In this document: positions 16,187 through 24,791 of the stretch, piece by piece
How the letters are laid out: every line of letters starts with the position of its first letter
Position numbering within the stretch: the first letter of the stretch is position 1
Source of the DNA: an uncultured Vampirovibrio sp.
Lineage (GTDB): Bacteria; Cyanobacteriota; Vampirovibrionia; Gastranaerophilales; Gastranaerophilaceae
Direction: 5' to 3'
DNA: 64,000 nt
Assembly: GCA_910584405.1 (NCBI GenBank)
Contig: CAJUAL010000003.1
Span: forward strand, 136,175 to 200,174
Notes under the pieces: generated by a model
The model's input: the letters and a program-made list of their open reading frames with translations, nothing else
What the model was told of the DNA's origin: nothing
The model's database searches: none
Position numbers and translations under genes: made by a program

Positions 16187-17974
16187 CTAACCTACTGTAA
16201 CCAATACTTGACCTGTTTGAACTTTGTTACCTACTTCAATATCAACAGATTTAACCGTACCAGCTACAGGTGATTTAATTTCTGTTTCCATTTTCATAGC
16301 TTCAACAACAGCAATAACATCGCCTTCTGCGATTGTGTCACCTTCAGCAACCAATACTTTTAATACGTTACCAGGTAATGCTGCTTTTACAGGTGTTCCT
16401 TCTCCTGTAGCTGCTTTTGCTTCAATACCTTCTTTTACGTTGAAGTCATATAATTTACCGTTAACTGTTGCTTTTCCGCCTTCTAATGCTACTGCGTATT
16501 TTTTGCCGTTAACTGTAACTGTGTAGCCGTTTCCGGATGGTTCACAAGAACTTGGATTTTCTGATTTGTTTTCGTTTTTACGAACACCGAGTGTTCCTTT
16601 TCCTTGTAAGAATAGGATACCTTTTTCTTTACAAGCTGCAGAAATGAATAAGTTTTCGTCATTAACTTCAAGACCGGCGTCTTCAAGTCTTTTTTGTGCA
16701 ACTTTAAGACCTTTTGTTTCGTCTTTGTCGTTTAAGTCAACAACTGTTTCTGTAGTCGGTTGAAGACCAAGTTGTTCTTCTGCAATTTTGATAACTTCAG
16801 CGTCAGGTTCACAAGGTGTTTTACCAAAGTAACCAAGAACCATTTTTCCGTAACCTTCAGCAATTTTCTTCCATTTACCGAACATTACGTTGTTGAATGC
16901 TTGTTGGAAGTAGAATTGTGAAACAGGAGTTACAGATGTTCCGAAACCGCCTTTTTCTACAACTTCTTTCATTGCTGCAACAACTTCAGGATATTTATCC
17001 ATTAAGTTGTTATCACGAAGCATTTGAGTATTAGCGGTTAACGCTCCGCCAGGTAATGGTGATTGAATGATTTGAGGGTTAACTGCAAGTGCTTCAGGTG
17101 GTAAGAAGTAATCTTTCATACATTCTTTGAAGATTTCTTCTGTTTTAAGGATTTTTTCAACATCAATACCTAAATCGTATTCAGTACCTTTTAATGCGTG
17201 CCACATAGAAACGATATCAGGTTGAGCTGTTCCGCCTGAAACAGGTTTCATAGATAAGTCGATACAGTTAGCGCCGCCTTCTAATGCTGCTAAGTAAGCT
17301 GATAAACCTGTACCTGCTGTTTCGTGAGAGTGGAATCTGATATCCGCATCAGCACCTAAGATTTCACGAGTTCTTTTAATTGTTTCAAATACTTTGCGAG
17401 GAGCTGAAGTTCCTGAAGCATCTTTGAATGCTAATGAATCAAATTCGATACCGGCATCTAAAATTGAACGAAGAACTTTTTCATAAAATTCAACGTCATG
17501 AGCGCCTGTACAACCGATTGGAAGTTCCATCATTGTGATTGTAACTTCATGTTTTAAACCGTGTTTTTTGATACACTGGCTTGAGTATAACAAGTTGTTA
17601 ACATCATTTAATGCGTCAAAGTTTCTGATTGTTGTAACTCCGTGTTTAGCAAACATTTTAGCGTGAAGGTCAATAACGTCACGAGGTTGAGAATCAAGAC
17701 CTACAACGTTAACACCTCTTGATAATGATTGTAAGTTGATATCAGGACCTACTGCAGCTCTGATTTTATCCATTGTTTCAAATGCATTTTCTCTACAGTA
17801 GAAAATCGGTGATTGAAATCTTGCACCGCCTGCAACTTCAAAGTGTCTGATACCTGCATCAACTGCTGATTTTAAAGCAGGAATGAAATCATCAACGAAG
17901 ACTCTTGCTCCGTATACTGATTGGAAACCATCTCTAAATGATGTGTCCATAACTTTAATAAGTTTTTTGCTCAT
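16187..17974 (-). CDS. oadA: Oxaloacetate decarboxylase-type alpha subunit: carboxyltransferase plus biotin carrier
   Basis: 595 residues. The N-terminal TIM barrel has the DRE-TIM metal site 'MDTSFRDGFQS', the Lys in 'AFKDASG' and the two His of 'RFHSHETAG'. A PYC/OADA conserved domain spans about residues 300-450, and the C-terminal biotinyl domain carries 'EAMKMET' with the modified Lys. It transfers CO2 from oxaloacetate (or pyruvate in the reverse sense) to biotin, which hands it to OadB. A biotin carboxylase gene is absent here, favouring the decarboxylase role. oadB follows after 14 bp. Confidence 0.9.
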   Translation of the reverse strand: MSKKLIKVMDTSFRDGFQSVYGARVFVDDFIPALKSAVDAGIRHFEVAGGARFQSPIFYCRENAFETMDKIRAAVGPDINLQSLSRGVNVVGLDSQPRDVIDLHAKMFAKHGVTTIRNFDALNDVNNLLYSSQCIKKHGLKHEVTITMMELPIGCTGAHDVEFYEKVLRSILDAGIEFDSLAFKDASGTSAPRKVFETIKRTREILGADADIRFHSHETAGTGLSAYLAALEGGANCIDLSMKPVSGGTAQPDIVSMWHALKGTEYDLGIDVEKILKTEEIFKECMKDYFLPPEALAVNPQIIQSPLPGGALTANTQMLRDNNLMDKYPEVVAAMKEVVEKGGFGTSVTPVSQFYFQQAFNNVMFGKWKKIAEGYGKMVLGYFGKTPCEPDAEVIKIAEEQLGLQPTTETVVDLNDKDETKGLKVAQKRLEDAGLEVNDENLFISAACKEKGILFLQGKGTLGVRKNENKSENPSSCEPSGNGYTVTVNGKKYAVALEGGKATVNGKLYDFNVKEGIEAKAATGEGTPVKAALPGNVLKVLVAEGDTIAEGDVIAVVEAMKMETEIKSPVAGTVKSVDIEVGNKVQTGQVLVTVG

Positions 17975-18018
17975 ATATTTTTCCTTTCATTTAATGATAA
18001 TTGTTTTTTGTACTCTGT

Positions 18019-18031
18019 CCCGCCAGCGGGG
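18019..18031. repeat. Short GC-rich inverted repeat between oadG and oadA
   Basis: CCCGC-CA-GCGGG stands out in the AT-rich 69-bp gap between oadG and oadA. It could form a small hairpin in the operon mRNA and modulate the ratio of the two products. Confidence 0.35.
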
Positions 18032-18043
18032 AAGAATATATAA

Positions 18044-18283
18044 TTAACCTCTTCTTTTTGCCGCGATTACAGCTAATGCTACTGCGATTGCTTCATCTAC
18101 GTTTGCGCTCACTTTTTTAGCTGTAGATTTTACTTCTTCTACAGCTTCAGGGAACAGTTTGTTCAAGTAAGCAACTACATGTTTTAAAATAAACATTGCA
18201 AAAATTAAGATTGTCAAAAAGCATAGTACAAACCCCATGCCCATTCCGAGTAATACTAACCCGTTTGATAAATTTCCACTCAT
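18044..18283 (-). CDS. oadG: Decarboxylase gamma-like small membrane subunit
   Basis: 79 residues: one strong transmembrane helix (residues 8-35, 'GLVLLGMGMGFVLCFLTILI') followed by a short cytoplasmic tail ending in an Ala/Val-rich helix. Size, topology and the place in front of oadA match the OadG/GcdC gamma subunit, which anchors the alpha subunit to OadB. Sequence identity in this family is low, so the call relies largely on context. The start overlaps the birA stop by 4 bp. Confidence 0.8.
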   Translation of the reverse strand: MSGNLSNGLVLLGMGMGFVLCFLTILIFAMFILKHVVAYLNKLFPEAVEEVKSTAKKVSANVDEAIAVALAVIAAKRRG

Positions 18284-19002
18284 AAAATATCTCCTATTGT
18301 AAGTACTGATTCCTCATTGTTTGCGTTTTGCAGTATAAGAGCTCCGTTATCGGTTATTCCTTTAGCAAACCCGCTTTCTATATTATTAAATAATTGCACA
18401 TTTAATTCTTTGTTTAGAAAACAGTTTCTATTAATATATTCATTTTTTATCATTACAAATCCGTTTTCTAAGAATTTGTCGTAATTTTTGAAAAATTCAT
18501 CTGTAAGCTTATTCTTAAATTCTTCTAAATTAATATCGGTTTTAAGTTCAAGATTCAGAGAAGTAACAATTTTGTCAGGAATAGAGTCCACATCAGCTTG
18601 TTTCGCGTTAAGATTAACCCCGATACCTAAAACAAGTCCTTTAAAAAGACTTCCCTGCATGACTGTTTCAGATAGAATTCCTGCAATTTTTTTACCGTTA
18701 ACCAATACGTCATTCGGCCATTTGATTTGCGGTTTTAACCCGTAAGATTCAAGAACATTGCATAATACAACGGATAAGTATTGTGTAATGTTCGGGTAAA
18801 TCTCATTAAAAAAATTTGAAGGTTTTAGAACTAAAGACATAAAAAGATTACCTTCGCCCAAATTAACCCATTTACGGTTTAATCTTCCGCGCCCTGCATT
18901 TTGGCGTTTGGCATGAATAACTGTTCTGTCTGCCAAGGTATCAATATTGATTTTGGCATAGTTATTCGTGGAATCTGTCTCTTCTAACCCTATTATTTTC
19001 AT
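18280..19002 (-). CDS. birA: Biotin--protein ligase, monofunctional
   Basis: 240 residues of the class I ligase without the N-terminal repressor HTH. It has 'IGLEETDSTNNYAK', the biotinyl-AMP loop 'GRGRLNRKWV', 'IKWPNDVLVNGKKIAGILSE' and 'VLGIGVNLN'. It attaches biotin to the Lys in the oadA-encoded carrier domain, explaining its place at the head of the operon. The start is the Met preceded by GGGGAG at 5 bp; an upstream Met eight codons earlier has no ribosome site. Confidence 0.94.
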   Translation of the reverse strand: MKIIGLEETDSTNNYAKINIDTLADRTVIHAKRQNAGRGRLNRKWVNLGEGNLFMSLVLKPSNFFNEIYPNITQYLSVVLCNVLESYGLKPQIKWPNDVLVNGKKIAGILSETVMQGSLFKGLVLGIGVNLNAKQADVDSIPDKIVTSLNLELKTDINLEEFKNKLTDEFFKNYDKFLENGFVMIKNEYINRNCFLNKELNVQLFNNIESGFAKGITDNGALILQNANNEESVLTIGDIL

Positions 19003-19108
19003 GTTCTCCCCTGAGGTAATATACACGTGTAAGTTTATTATACAATAAACAAAAATAATAAATTCGTTTTTCTGACAAATTTTATTTTGTTCCGGTTTAT
19101 AAAATCAT

Positions 19109-19696
19109 ATGGATAAAAATATTTCTTTTCAGTCACGAATAAGATTGGTTCCTGAAAGTACTTTTAAGAAAAGTATTAAAAATTACTGTAATAATGTTGT
19201 TTATCCATGGACTGTTAAACAAACTGTTTATGCGCCTAATGCTTTTACCGAAGGTGTTTATGATTGTACGGCTTTAGGTATTAATGACGGGGAAAAAGTT
19301 ATGTTTATGCATTTTTGTCCTAATTCGCCGCAAAATTTTAATTGGGCAAAGATTGAACAGTATATTTTTAAAAATGTTTTTACAAAGCTTAATACGGAAA
19401 ATCTGCAAGCTCTTATTCTTGGTTCTAAACGTGATAATATTTCTTCCCCGAGAAGTACAGGCTTGTTTGACTTTTTGGAAGGGGTTTTAAATAAGTTAAG
19501 TATCCCTTATTCAAAATTTAAGGGCGGGGATTTTGAAAACCATTTGTCATATGATTCTGTTAAGGACGAATGGCTTATCGGGAATAAAATCTTAGATATC
19601 GTATCAGATACAAAAGTTTTTGGTAGTGTGGAAAATGCCGTAAAACGAATATTTAATGATGTAAAAATTGCCGATGTTGACGAGCTGACCTGGTAA
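19109..19696 (+). CDS. Hypothetical protein with N-terminal ISFQS tag
   Basis: 195 residues, not recognised. It begins MDKNISFQSRIRLVPES, a short version of the N-terminal F-x-[G/S] tag found in six other proteins here. The body has alternating strands and helices with 'ALGINDGEKVMFMHFCPNSP', 'ALILGSKRDNISSPRSTGLF' and a late 'VFGSVENAVKRIFNDV', suggesting a compact alpha/beta enzyme-like domain; a deamidase-like fold is conceivable but unproven. No signal peptide. There is no ribosome site; TATAAA at 19098-19103 lies 5 bp before the ATG, so it may be leaderless. Confidence 0.6.
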   Translation: MDKNISFQSRIRLVPESTFKKSIKNYCNNVVYPWTVKQTVYAPNAFTEGVYDCTALGINDGEKVMFMHFCPNSPQNFNWAKIEQYIFKNVFTKLNTENLQALILGSKRDNISSPRSTGLFDFLEGVLNKLSIPYSKFKGGDFENHLSYDSVKDEWLIGNKILDIVSDTKVFGSVENAVKRIFNDVKIADVDELTW

Positions 19697-19706
19697 TAAA
19701 TAATAT

Positions 19707-19733
19707 TTGCGAAAAAATGTTTTTTGTTATAAT
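19707..19733 (+). promoter_or_regulatory. Promoter of the ATP synthase operon
   Basis: TTGCGA (19707-19712) and a perfect TATAAT (19728-19733) are 15 bp apart, or 16 using TTTGCG. They lie just upstream of the GAGGGAG ribosome site of atpB. Confidence 0.5.
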
Positions 19734-19755
19734 CTAAAATTGAAGAGGGAGAAAA

Positions 19756-20448
19756 ATGGAACATTGGGTTTATACAACAAGTATCTTAGGGCATGGCGTA
19801 TCTTTTAATATGGATACCCTTATTACAATGTGGTTATCTATGCTTTTACTTATTGTACTTGCTTTACTTACAACAAGAAAGCTTTCAATGGTTCCGGGTA
19901 AATTACAGTTAATCGGTGAAAATATCGTCCGATATTTTAATAACATAGCAAAGTCCGGCATGGGTAATGATGAAGCTCAAAAACATATTGCGATTATTTT
20001 GACATTGTTTATGTTTATTTTAACTGCTAACCTTGTAGGGCAGCTTCCTTGGAAACTTATTCATTTGCAAACTGGTGAATTGGCTTCCCCTAATAACGAT
20101 ATAAATATGACGGCAGCTATGGCTATAGTTGTTTCAATTTATTATATATTTTACGGGGTTAAACGAAACGGGTTTAAATTCTTTTTTAAAGGGTTCAGTA
20201 TTGACGGAATTATTATTACTTTAGTTGATGCGTTAGAGCTTTTTGTAAGACCGTTTTCTTTGGCTCTGCGACTTTTTGCAAATATTTTTGCGGGAGAAGT
20301 CTTGGTGGCTACGATTCTAAGTCTTGCAGCTGTAGCTTTTCCTTTGCCGTTTATGCTGTTTGAATTGTTTGTTGCTTTGGTTCAGGCGCTTGTATTTACG
20401 CTTTTATCAACAACTTACATTTCTATGGCTATAAAAGAAGAGGGGTAA
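19756..20448 (+). CDS. atpB: F-type ATP synthase subunit a
   Basis: 230 residues with five or six transmembrane helices. The essential Arg lies in 'FVRPFSLALRLFANIFAGEV', and the C-terminal helix 'VALVQALVFTLLSTTYISMA' matches the family. Subunit a forms the ion half-channels next to the c-ring. First gene of the operon; no atpI is seen upstream. Strong ribosome site GAGGGAG. Confidence 0.96.
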   Translation: MEHWVYTTSILGHGVSFNMDTLITMWLSMLLLIVLALLTTRKLSMVPGKLQLIGENIVRYFNNIAKSGMGNDEAQKHIAIILTLFMFILTANLVGQLPWKLIHLQTGELASPNNDINMTAAMAIVVSIYYIFYGVKRNGFKFFFKGFSIDGIIITLVDALELFVRPFSLALRLFANIFAGEVLVATILSLAAVAFPLPFMLFELFVALVQALVFTLLSTTYISMAIKEEG

Positions 20449-20458
20449 ATGAGGGCAG

Positions 20459-20490
20459 GTCACCCTGAACTTGATTCAGGGTCTATCAAT
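20459..20490. repeat. 32-bp dispersed hairpin repeat, copy 1
   Basis: The unit contains CCCTGA...TCAGGG as inverted arms around ACTTGAT. It is identical over 32 bp to the copy at 47324-47355. It lies between atpB and atpE, where the mRNA hairpin could affect the large excess of c subunit needed. Confidence 0.7.
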
Positions 20491-20526
20491 TGAATGTACA
20501 ATTAATTTAATATAAGGAGAAAAATT

Positions 20527-20772
20527 ATGACAGTTGAACAATTCGCAACATTAGATTTAGCAAAGTTAGGTGCAGGTATTGCAATCGGTTTTGGTGCTAT
20601 CGGCGGAGGTCTAGGCTTAGGTATTGCAACTAAAGGTGTTTTGGATGCTATTGCCCGTCAACCTGAAATCAAAGACGAAGCTTTCAAAAACTTTATCTTA
20701 GGTGCAGGTCTTGCTGAAGCTACTGCTATTTATGCTTTGCTTATTGCGTTGTTATTAATCTTTGTTAAATAA
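20527..20772 (+). CDS. atpE: F-type ATP synthase subunit c
   Basis: 81 residues: a hairpin of two transmembrane helices joined by the 'ARQPE' loop. The ion-binding Glu lies in 'GAGLAEATAIYALLIALLL'. Of the Na+-coordinating residues known from Na+-type c subunits, the loop-side Gln is replaced by Leu ('GGLGLGIATKG') and the Ser/Thr after Glu by Ala, while the following Thr and the Tyr are kept. This points to H+ rather than Na+ coupling, but not conclusively. Confidence 0.96.
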   Translation: MTVEQFATLDLAKLGAGIAIGFGAIGGGLGLGIATKGVLDAIARQPEIKDEAFKNFILGAGLAEATAIYALLIALLLIFVK

Positions 20773-20781
20773 GGATATAAA

Positions 20782-21255
20782 ATGTTAGAATTTAATGCCA
20801 CATTTTTAATTGCAATGTTTAGTTTTGTTGTGTTCATTTTTATTATGAATGCAATATTTTACAATCCTATTTTAAGGATTATAAGACAGCGCGAGGATTA
20901 TGTAAATTCAAATTATGAAGATGCAAAACGTTTTGACTCATCGGCTAAAGAGTTTACCGATACCCGCAGTGCAAAACTTGAACAAACTCAAAAAGAATGC
21001 AGGCATGATATAAGACAAGTTGTATCTGAAGCTCATAACAAGGCTAATGATGAAATCAGTGCAGCAAGAGAAAATACAAAAAATATAATCAGACAAAAAA
21101 AAGAAGCTCTTATGAATGAAGGCGATAATCTTAAAACTACCGTAAAAAATACCGTAGTCAGAGATTTAGCTTCAAAAATTACTTCAAAACTTCTTGGGCA
21201 AGATGTTAGCGTAAGTGATTTCGACAGTGAAACGATAAACAGAGTAATGGATTAG
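20782..21255 (+). CDS. F-type ATP synthase subunit b' (first b-type subunit)
   Basis: 157 residues: an N-terminal membrane helix ('FLIAMFSFVVFIFIMNAIFY') with the typical 'FYNPILRIIRQRE' continuation into a long charged helix. It is the first of two b-type genes in tandem, the arrangement of cyanobacteria and chloroplasts, where b' precedes b and the two form a heterodimeric peripheral stalk. The b'/b labels follow gene order, not a diagnostic residue. Confidence 0.85.
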   Translation: MLEFNATFLIAMFSFVVFIFIMNAIFYNPILRIIRQREDYVNSNYEDAKRFDSSAKEFTDTRSAKLEQTQKECRHDIRQVVSEAHNKANDEISAARENTKNIIRQKKEALMNEGDNLKTTVKNTVVRDLASKITSKLLGQDVSVSDFDSETINRVMD

Positions 21256-21257
21256 TT

Positions 21258-21767
21258 ATGCAGGAATTTATTTCTATTTTTAAATATATACTTCAATCAA
21301 ATGTTATCAATTTTATTTTAATGTTGATAGTTCTTGTCTGGTGTGTTAAAAAGCTTAATTTAGATAAGTCTTTTGATGAATCTATATCGGCAGTAGAAAA
21401 CGGAATAAAAAAATCCGATAGTGAAAAAAATAACGCCAAAAAGAATTTAGATAAAGCAAAAGATTTAATTGACAAGCTACCTGAAGATATTGCACAACTT
21501 AAAAAATCTGCGCAAGATAAAGGTCAAATTTTTAAATCAGAAATTGAAGACAATGCACAAAAATCTATTTTAAGTTTTGAAAAAAATATTAATAGAACAT
21601 TAGAAGTTGAAGAAAAGAAAATTTCTAACGTTTTGACTGATAAAACTATCACTGCGTCAATTGAGCTTTCTCAAATTCAGATACAAAGATTATTGAAAGA
21701 GAAACCTGAACTTCATAATAAGTTTATTATGGATAGTTTAGATGAACTGGATAAGGTGAATCTATAA
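21258..21767 (+). CDS. atpF: F-type ATP synthase subunit b
   Basis: 169 residues with one N-terminal transmembrane segment ('FILMLIVLVWCVKKLNLDKS') and a long amphipathic coiled-coil domain rich in Lys, Asp and Glu. It starts 2 bp after the b' gene and overlaps the delta start by one base. Second half of the peripheral-stalk heterodimer. Confidence 0.87.
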   Translation: MQEFISIFKYILQSNVINFILMLIVLVWCVKKLNLDKSFDESISAVENGIKKSDSEKNNAKKNLDKAKDLIDKLPEDIAQLKKSAQDKGQIFKSEIEDNAQKSILSFEKNINRTLEVEEKKISNVLTDKTITASIELSQIQIQRLLKEKPELHNKFIMDSLDELDKVNL

Positions 21768-22318
21768 TGATTAAAGACTCAACAAAAATATCAACAATTT
21801 CAAAAATTTATGCGGATGCTCTTTTTCAAACGGCAGCCGAAAACGGTTCGTTTGAACTTTTTAAAAATCAACTTGCTCAAGTTCTTGAAGTTTTGGATTC
21901 ATCCGAAGATTTGCGAATTGTTGCCGCAAACTCATCAATTTCGCTGTTTAAGAAAATAGAAATATTTAAAGCTGTTCTTGGCGGAAAAATTGATGAAAAA
22001 TTGTTAAACTTTTTGATAATTTTACTTGAAAAAGGCCGCTTTGGTGACTTGGAGTCAATTTGTAAGGCATATGATGAGAAAATTGCTCAAAAAGCTAACT
22101 TAAAAGTTGTTGAAGTTTTTTCTCCGATTGAATTAAATTTTGAAAATAAGTCAAATGTATTATTCAAATTGGAACATAAGCTTGGCTGTGAAGTTGTTCC
22201 GGTCTGGAGAATTGATGAATCATTGATTGCAGGACTTGCTTTTAAATTTGATGATACGGTTATTGATACAAGTATAAAAGCAAAATTAAAAGATTTAGTG
22301 AAGAATATTACAAGATAA
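21767..22318 (+). CDS. atpH: F-type ATP synthase subunit delta
   Basis: 183 residues. The N-terminal six-helix domain begins 'ISKIYADALFQTAAENGSFE', and the C-terminal part has 'VVPVWRIDESLIAGLAFKFD' matching the family's 'G.D.tliGG' region. It links the peripheral stalk to the alpha3beta3 head. Its start codon overlaps the atpF stop (TAATG). Confidence 0.94.
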   Translation: MIKDSTKISTISKIYADALFQTAAENGSFELFKNQLAQVLEVLDSSEDLRIVAANSSISLFKKIEIFKAVLGGKIDEKLLNFLIILLEKGRFGDLESICKAYDEKIAQKANLKVVEVFSPIELNFENKSNVLFKLEHKLGCEVVPVWRIDESLIAGLAFKFDDTVIDTSIKAKLKDLVKNITR

Positions 22319-22336
22319 GGGAGGGGAATTTACATT

Positions 22337-23848
22337 ATGGTATTAATAAAACCTGATGAAATCAGCTCGATAATTAAAAATAAAATAGATAATTATGAAC
22401 TTCAAACAGAAGTTTCAAATACAGGTACCGTGCTTGAAGTAGGTGACGGTATAACAAGGGTTTACGGATTGAGAAGCGTAATGGCAAATGAGCTTGTTCA
22501 ATTTGAAGACGGATTGGGCACTCTTGGTATTGCAATGAACCTTGAAGAAGATAATGTCGGGGTTGTTGTACTTGGCGAATGTATGCAAATTAAAGAAGGT
22601 ACAATTGTTAAAACAACAGGTAAAATTGCATCAGTTCCTGTTGGTGACGGGCTTATCGGAAGAATTGTAGACCCGACGGGTAAACCGTTAGACGGTAAAG
22701 GTGAAATTTCTTATTCTAAAATAAGACCGATTGAAAGAGTTGCTCCGGGGATTGTTACAAGAAAATCAGTTCATGAACCGCTGCAAACAGGTTTAACAGC
22801 TATTGATGCTTTAACTCCAATTGGAAGAGGGCAGAGAGAACTTATTATTGGTGACAGACAGACAGGTAAAACTGCTATTGCGATTGATACGATTATCAAC
22901 CAAAAAGGTAAAGATGTTATTTGTATCTATGTTGCAATCGGTCAAAAAGCTTCTACAGTTGCTCATCTTGCAAAAACTTTGGAAGATCACGGTGCTATGG
23001 CTTATTCAATTATTGTGTCTTCAACTGCGAATGAGTCAGCTCCTTTACAGTATATCGCTCCGTTTGCAGGGGTTGCAATTGGTGAAGAATTTATGGAACA
23101 GGGTAAATCAGTTTTAATTGTTTATGATGATTTATCAAAACACGCTCAGGCATATCGAGCTATGAGTTTGCTTCTTAAAAGACCGCCCGGACGTGAAGCT
23201 TATCCGGGAGATGTATTCTATTTACATTCAAGATTATTAGAACGCGCGGTTAAGTTAAATGATGAATTGGGCGGAGGCAGTATTACAGCATTACCGATTA
23301 TTGAAACCCAAGCGGGTGATGTTTCTGCATATATTCCGACAAACGTTATTTCAATTACCGACGGGCAGATTTTCTTAGAATCAAATGCGTTTAATGCAGG
23401 TATAAGACCTGCAATTAATGCGGGTATTTCAGTTTCCCGTGTCGGCGGTGCAGCGCAAACAAAAGCTATTAAACAGGTTGCAGGTAAGCTTCGTCTTGAC
23501 CTTGCTCAATATCGTGAACTTGAAGCTTTTGCTCAATTTGCTTCCGATTTGGATGCTTCAACAAAAAAACAACTGTTAAGAGGGCAAAAACTTACAGAAG
23601 TTCTTAAACAACCTCAATACAATCCATTGAGTGTGGCAGAACAAGTGTCAATCCTGTTTGCGGCAAACGAAGGTGTGTTAGATGATGTTGATAATTCAAA
23701 TATTGCAAGATTTAAGAAAGAATGGTTTGTATACTTTAATGCAAACTTCTCTGAATTGGCGCAACGATTGAATGAAGGTTCAGCTTTGTCTGATGACGAT
23801 AAGAAGCTTTTAGCAGACGGACTTACAAGTTTTAAAAGTACATTTTAA
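22337..23848 (+). CDS. atpA: F-type ATP synthase subunit alpha
   Basis: 503 residues. The P-loop 'GDRQTGKTAI' lies near residue 172, followed by 'RPPGREAYPGDVFYLHSRLL', the family signature 'PAINAGISVSRVGGAAQTKA', and a C-terminal helical domain. It is the non-catalytic nucleotide-binding subunit that assembles with beta, which is not in this window. Confidence 0.98.
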   Translation: MVLIKPDEISSIIKNKIDNYELQTEVSNTGTVLEVGDGITRVYGLRSVMANELVQFEDGLGTLGIAMNLEEDNVGVVVLGECMQIKEGTIVKTTGKIASVPVGDGLIGRIVDPTGKPLDGKGEISYSKIRPIERVAPGIVTRKSVHEPLQTGLTAIDALTPIGRGQRELIIGDRQTGKTAIAIDTIINQKGKDVICIYVAIGQKASTVAHLAKTLEDHGAMAYSIIVSSTANESAPLQYIAPFAGVAIGEEFMEQGKSVLIVYDDLSKHAQAYRAMSLLLKRPPGREAYPGDVFYLHSRLLERAVKLNDELGGGSITALPIIETQAGDVSAYIPTNVISITDGQIFLESNAFNAGIRPAINAGISVSRVGGAAQTKAIKQVAGKLRLDLAQYRELEAFAQFASDLDASTKKQLLRGQKLTEVLKQPQYNPLSVAEQVSILFAANEGVLDDVDNSNIARFKKEWFVYFNANFSELAQRLNEGSALSDDDKKLLADGLTSFKSTF

Positions 23849-23861
23849 TTAGGTAAAATTA

Positions 23862-24791
23862 ATGGCAAATTTAAGAGATATAAAAAACAGAATACAGAGT
23901 GTAGAAAGTACTAAAAAAATTACACGGGCAATGAAAATGGTTGCAGCAGCGAAGGTTAAAAAATCTGAAAATGCTGTAAAATCTGCTCGTCCTTATACAA
24001 GAGAACTTGTAGGAATGTTTCAAAAACTCTTAAATTCAGTTACCGAATACAGTAAAGAAACTCTTAAGATAAAATCTGCAATTGATGATTATCCTGCACT
24101 TTTAGAAAGACGAGAAGTTAAAAGTGTCGGTATCCTTGTAATAACATCTAATAAAGGACTTGCCGGAGCGTATAATGCAAATGTTGTTCGAGGTACTTTA
24201 AAAAGAATTAAAGATTATAAAGAACAAGGTATAGAAACTTATCTGTTTGTTGCGGGGCAAAAAGGAATTTCAGCTTTAAGGAAAAAATGTCAAATTCTCG
24301 GGTGTCCTATTGTGAAAAAATATTATGCAGCAGTAGATACGCCATCTCCGATGGAATCAAGAGAAATCGCAGAGGATATGGCTGAATACTATGTAAATAA
24401 AAAAATTGATAAAGTCGAAATCGTTACAACAAGATTTAAAAATATGATGACATATTTTGTCGAAGATTGGCAAGTATTGCCTGTCGTCGGGGTTGTTGAT
24501 ATCCACGATAGAATAACCGATGAAATATTAGAACCTTTAATGGAATTTTATCCTGATATGCACCATATTTTACAAAAAATTGTTCCGATGTATATGACAA
24601 ATATTTTTTATCAAGCACTGTTAGAAGCTCAGGCAAGTGAATTGGCTTCACGTATGACAGCTATGTCTGCGGCTACAACAAACGCAGAAAAAATGATTCA
24701 CGATTTGTCTATTCAATATAACAAAACAAGACAATTTGCGATTACTCAGGAAATTATTGAAGTTGTTTCAGGCGCTAATTCATTAAGATAA
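23862..24791 (+). CDS. atpG: F-type ATP synthase subunit gamma
   Basis: 309 residues. Both coiled-coil ends are conserved: 'TKKITRAMKMVAAAKVKK' at the N-terminus and 'ASELASRMTAMSAATTNAEK' at the C-terminus. The region before 'LEPLMEFYPD' is short, so the long regulatory insertion of photosynthetic cyanobacterial and chloroplast gamma appears absent. It is the last gene of the cluster: the next gene is convergent and abuts it, so beta and epsilon are encoded elsewhere, as in cyanobacteria. Confidence 0.96.
   Translation: MANLRDIKNRIQSVESTKKITRAMKMVAAAKVKKSENAVKSARPYTRELVGMFQKLLNSVTEYSKETLKIKSAIDDYPALLERREVKSVGILVITSNKGLAGAYNANVVRGTLKRIKDYKEQGIETYLFVAGQKGISALRKKCQILGCPIVKKYYAAVDTPSPMESREIAEDMAEYYVNKKIDKVEIVTTRFKNMMTYFVEDWQVLPVVGVVDIHDRITDEILEPLMEFYPDMHHILQKIVPMYMTNIFYQALLEAQASELASRMTAMSAATTNAEKMIHDLSIQYNKTRQFAITQEIIEVVSGANSLR

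Noticed and set aside
20527..20772. Na+-specific c-ring
   Set aside because: The Gln ligand is replaced by Leu and the Ser/Thr after Glu by Ala, so a Na+ site cannot be claimed from the sequence.
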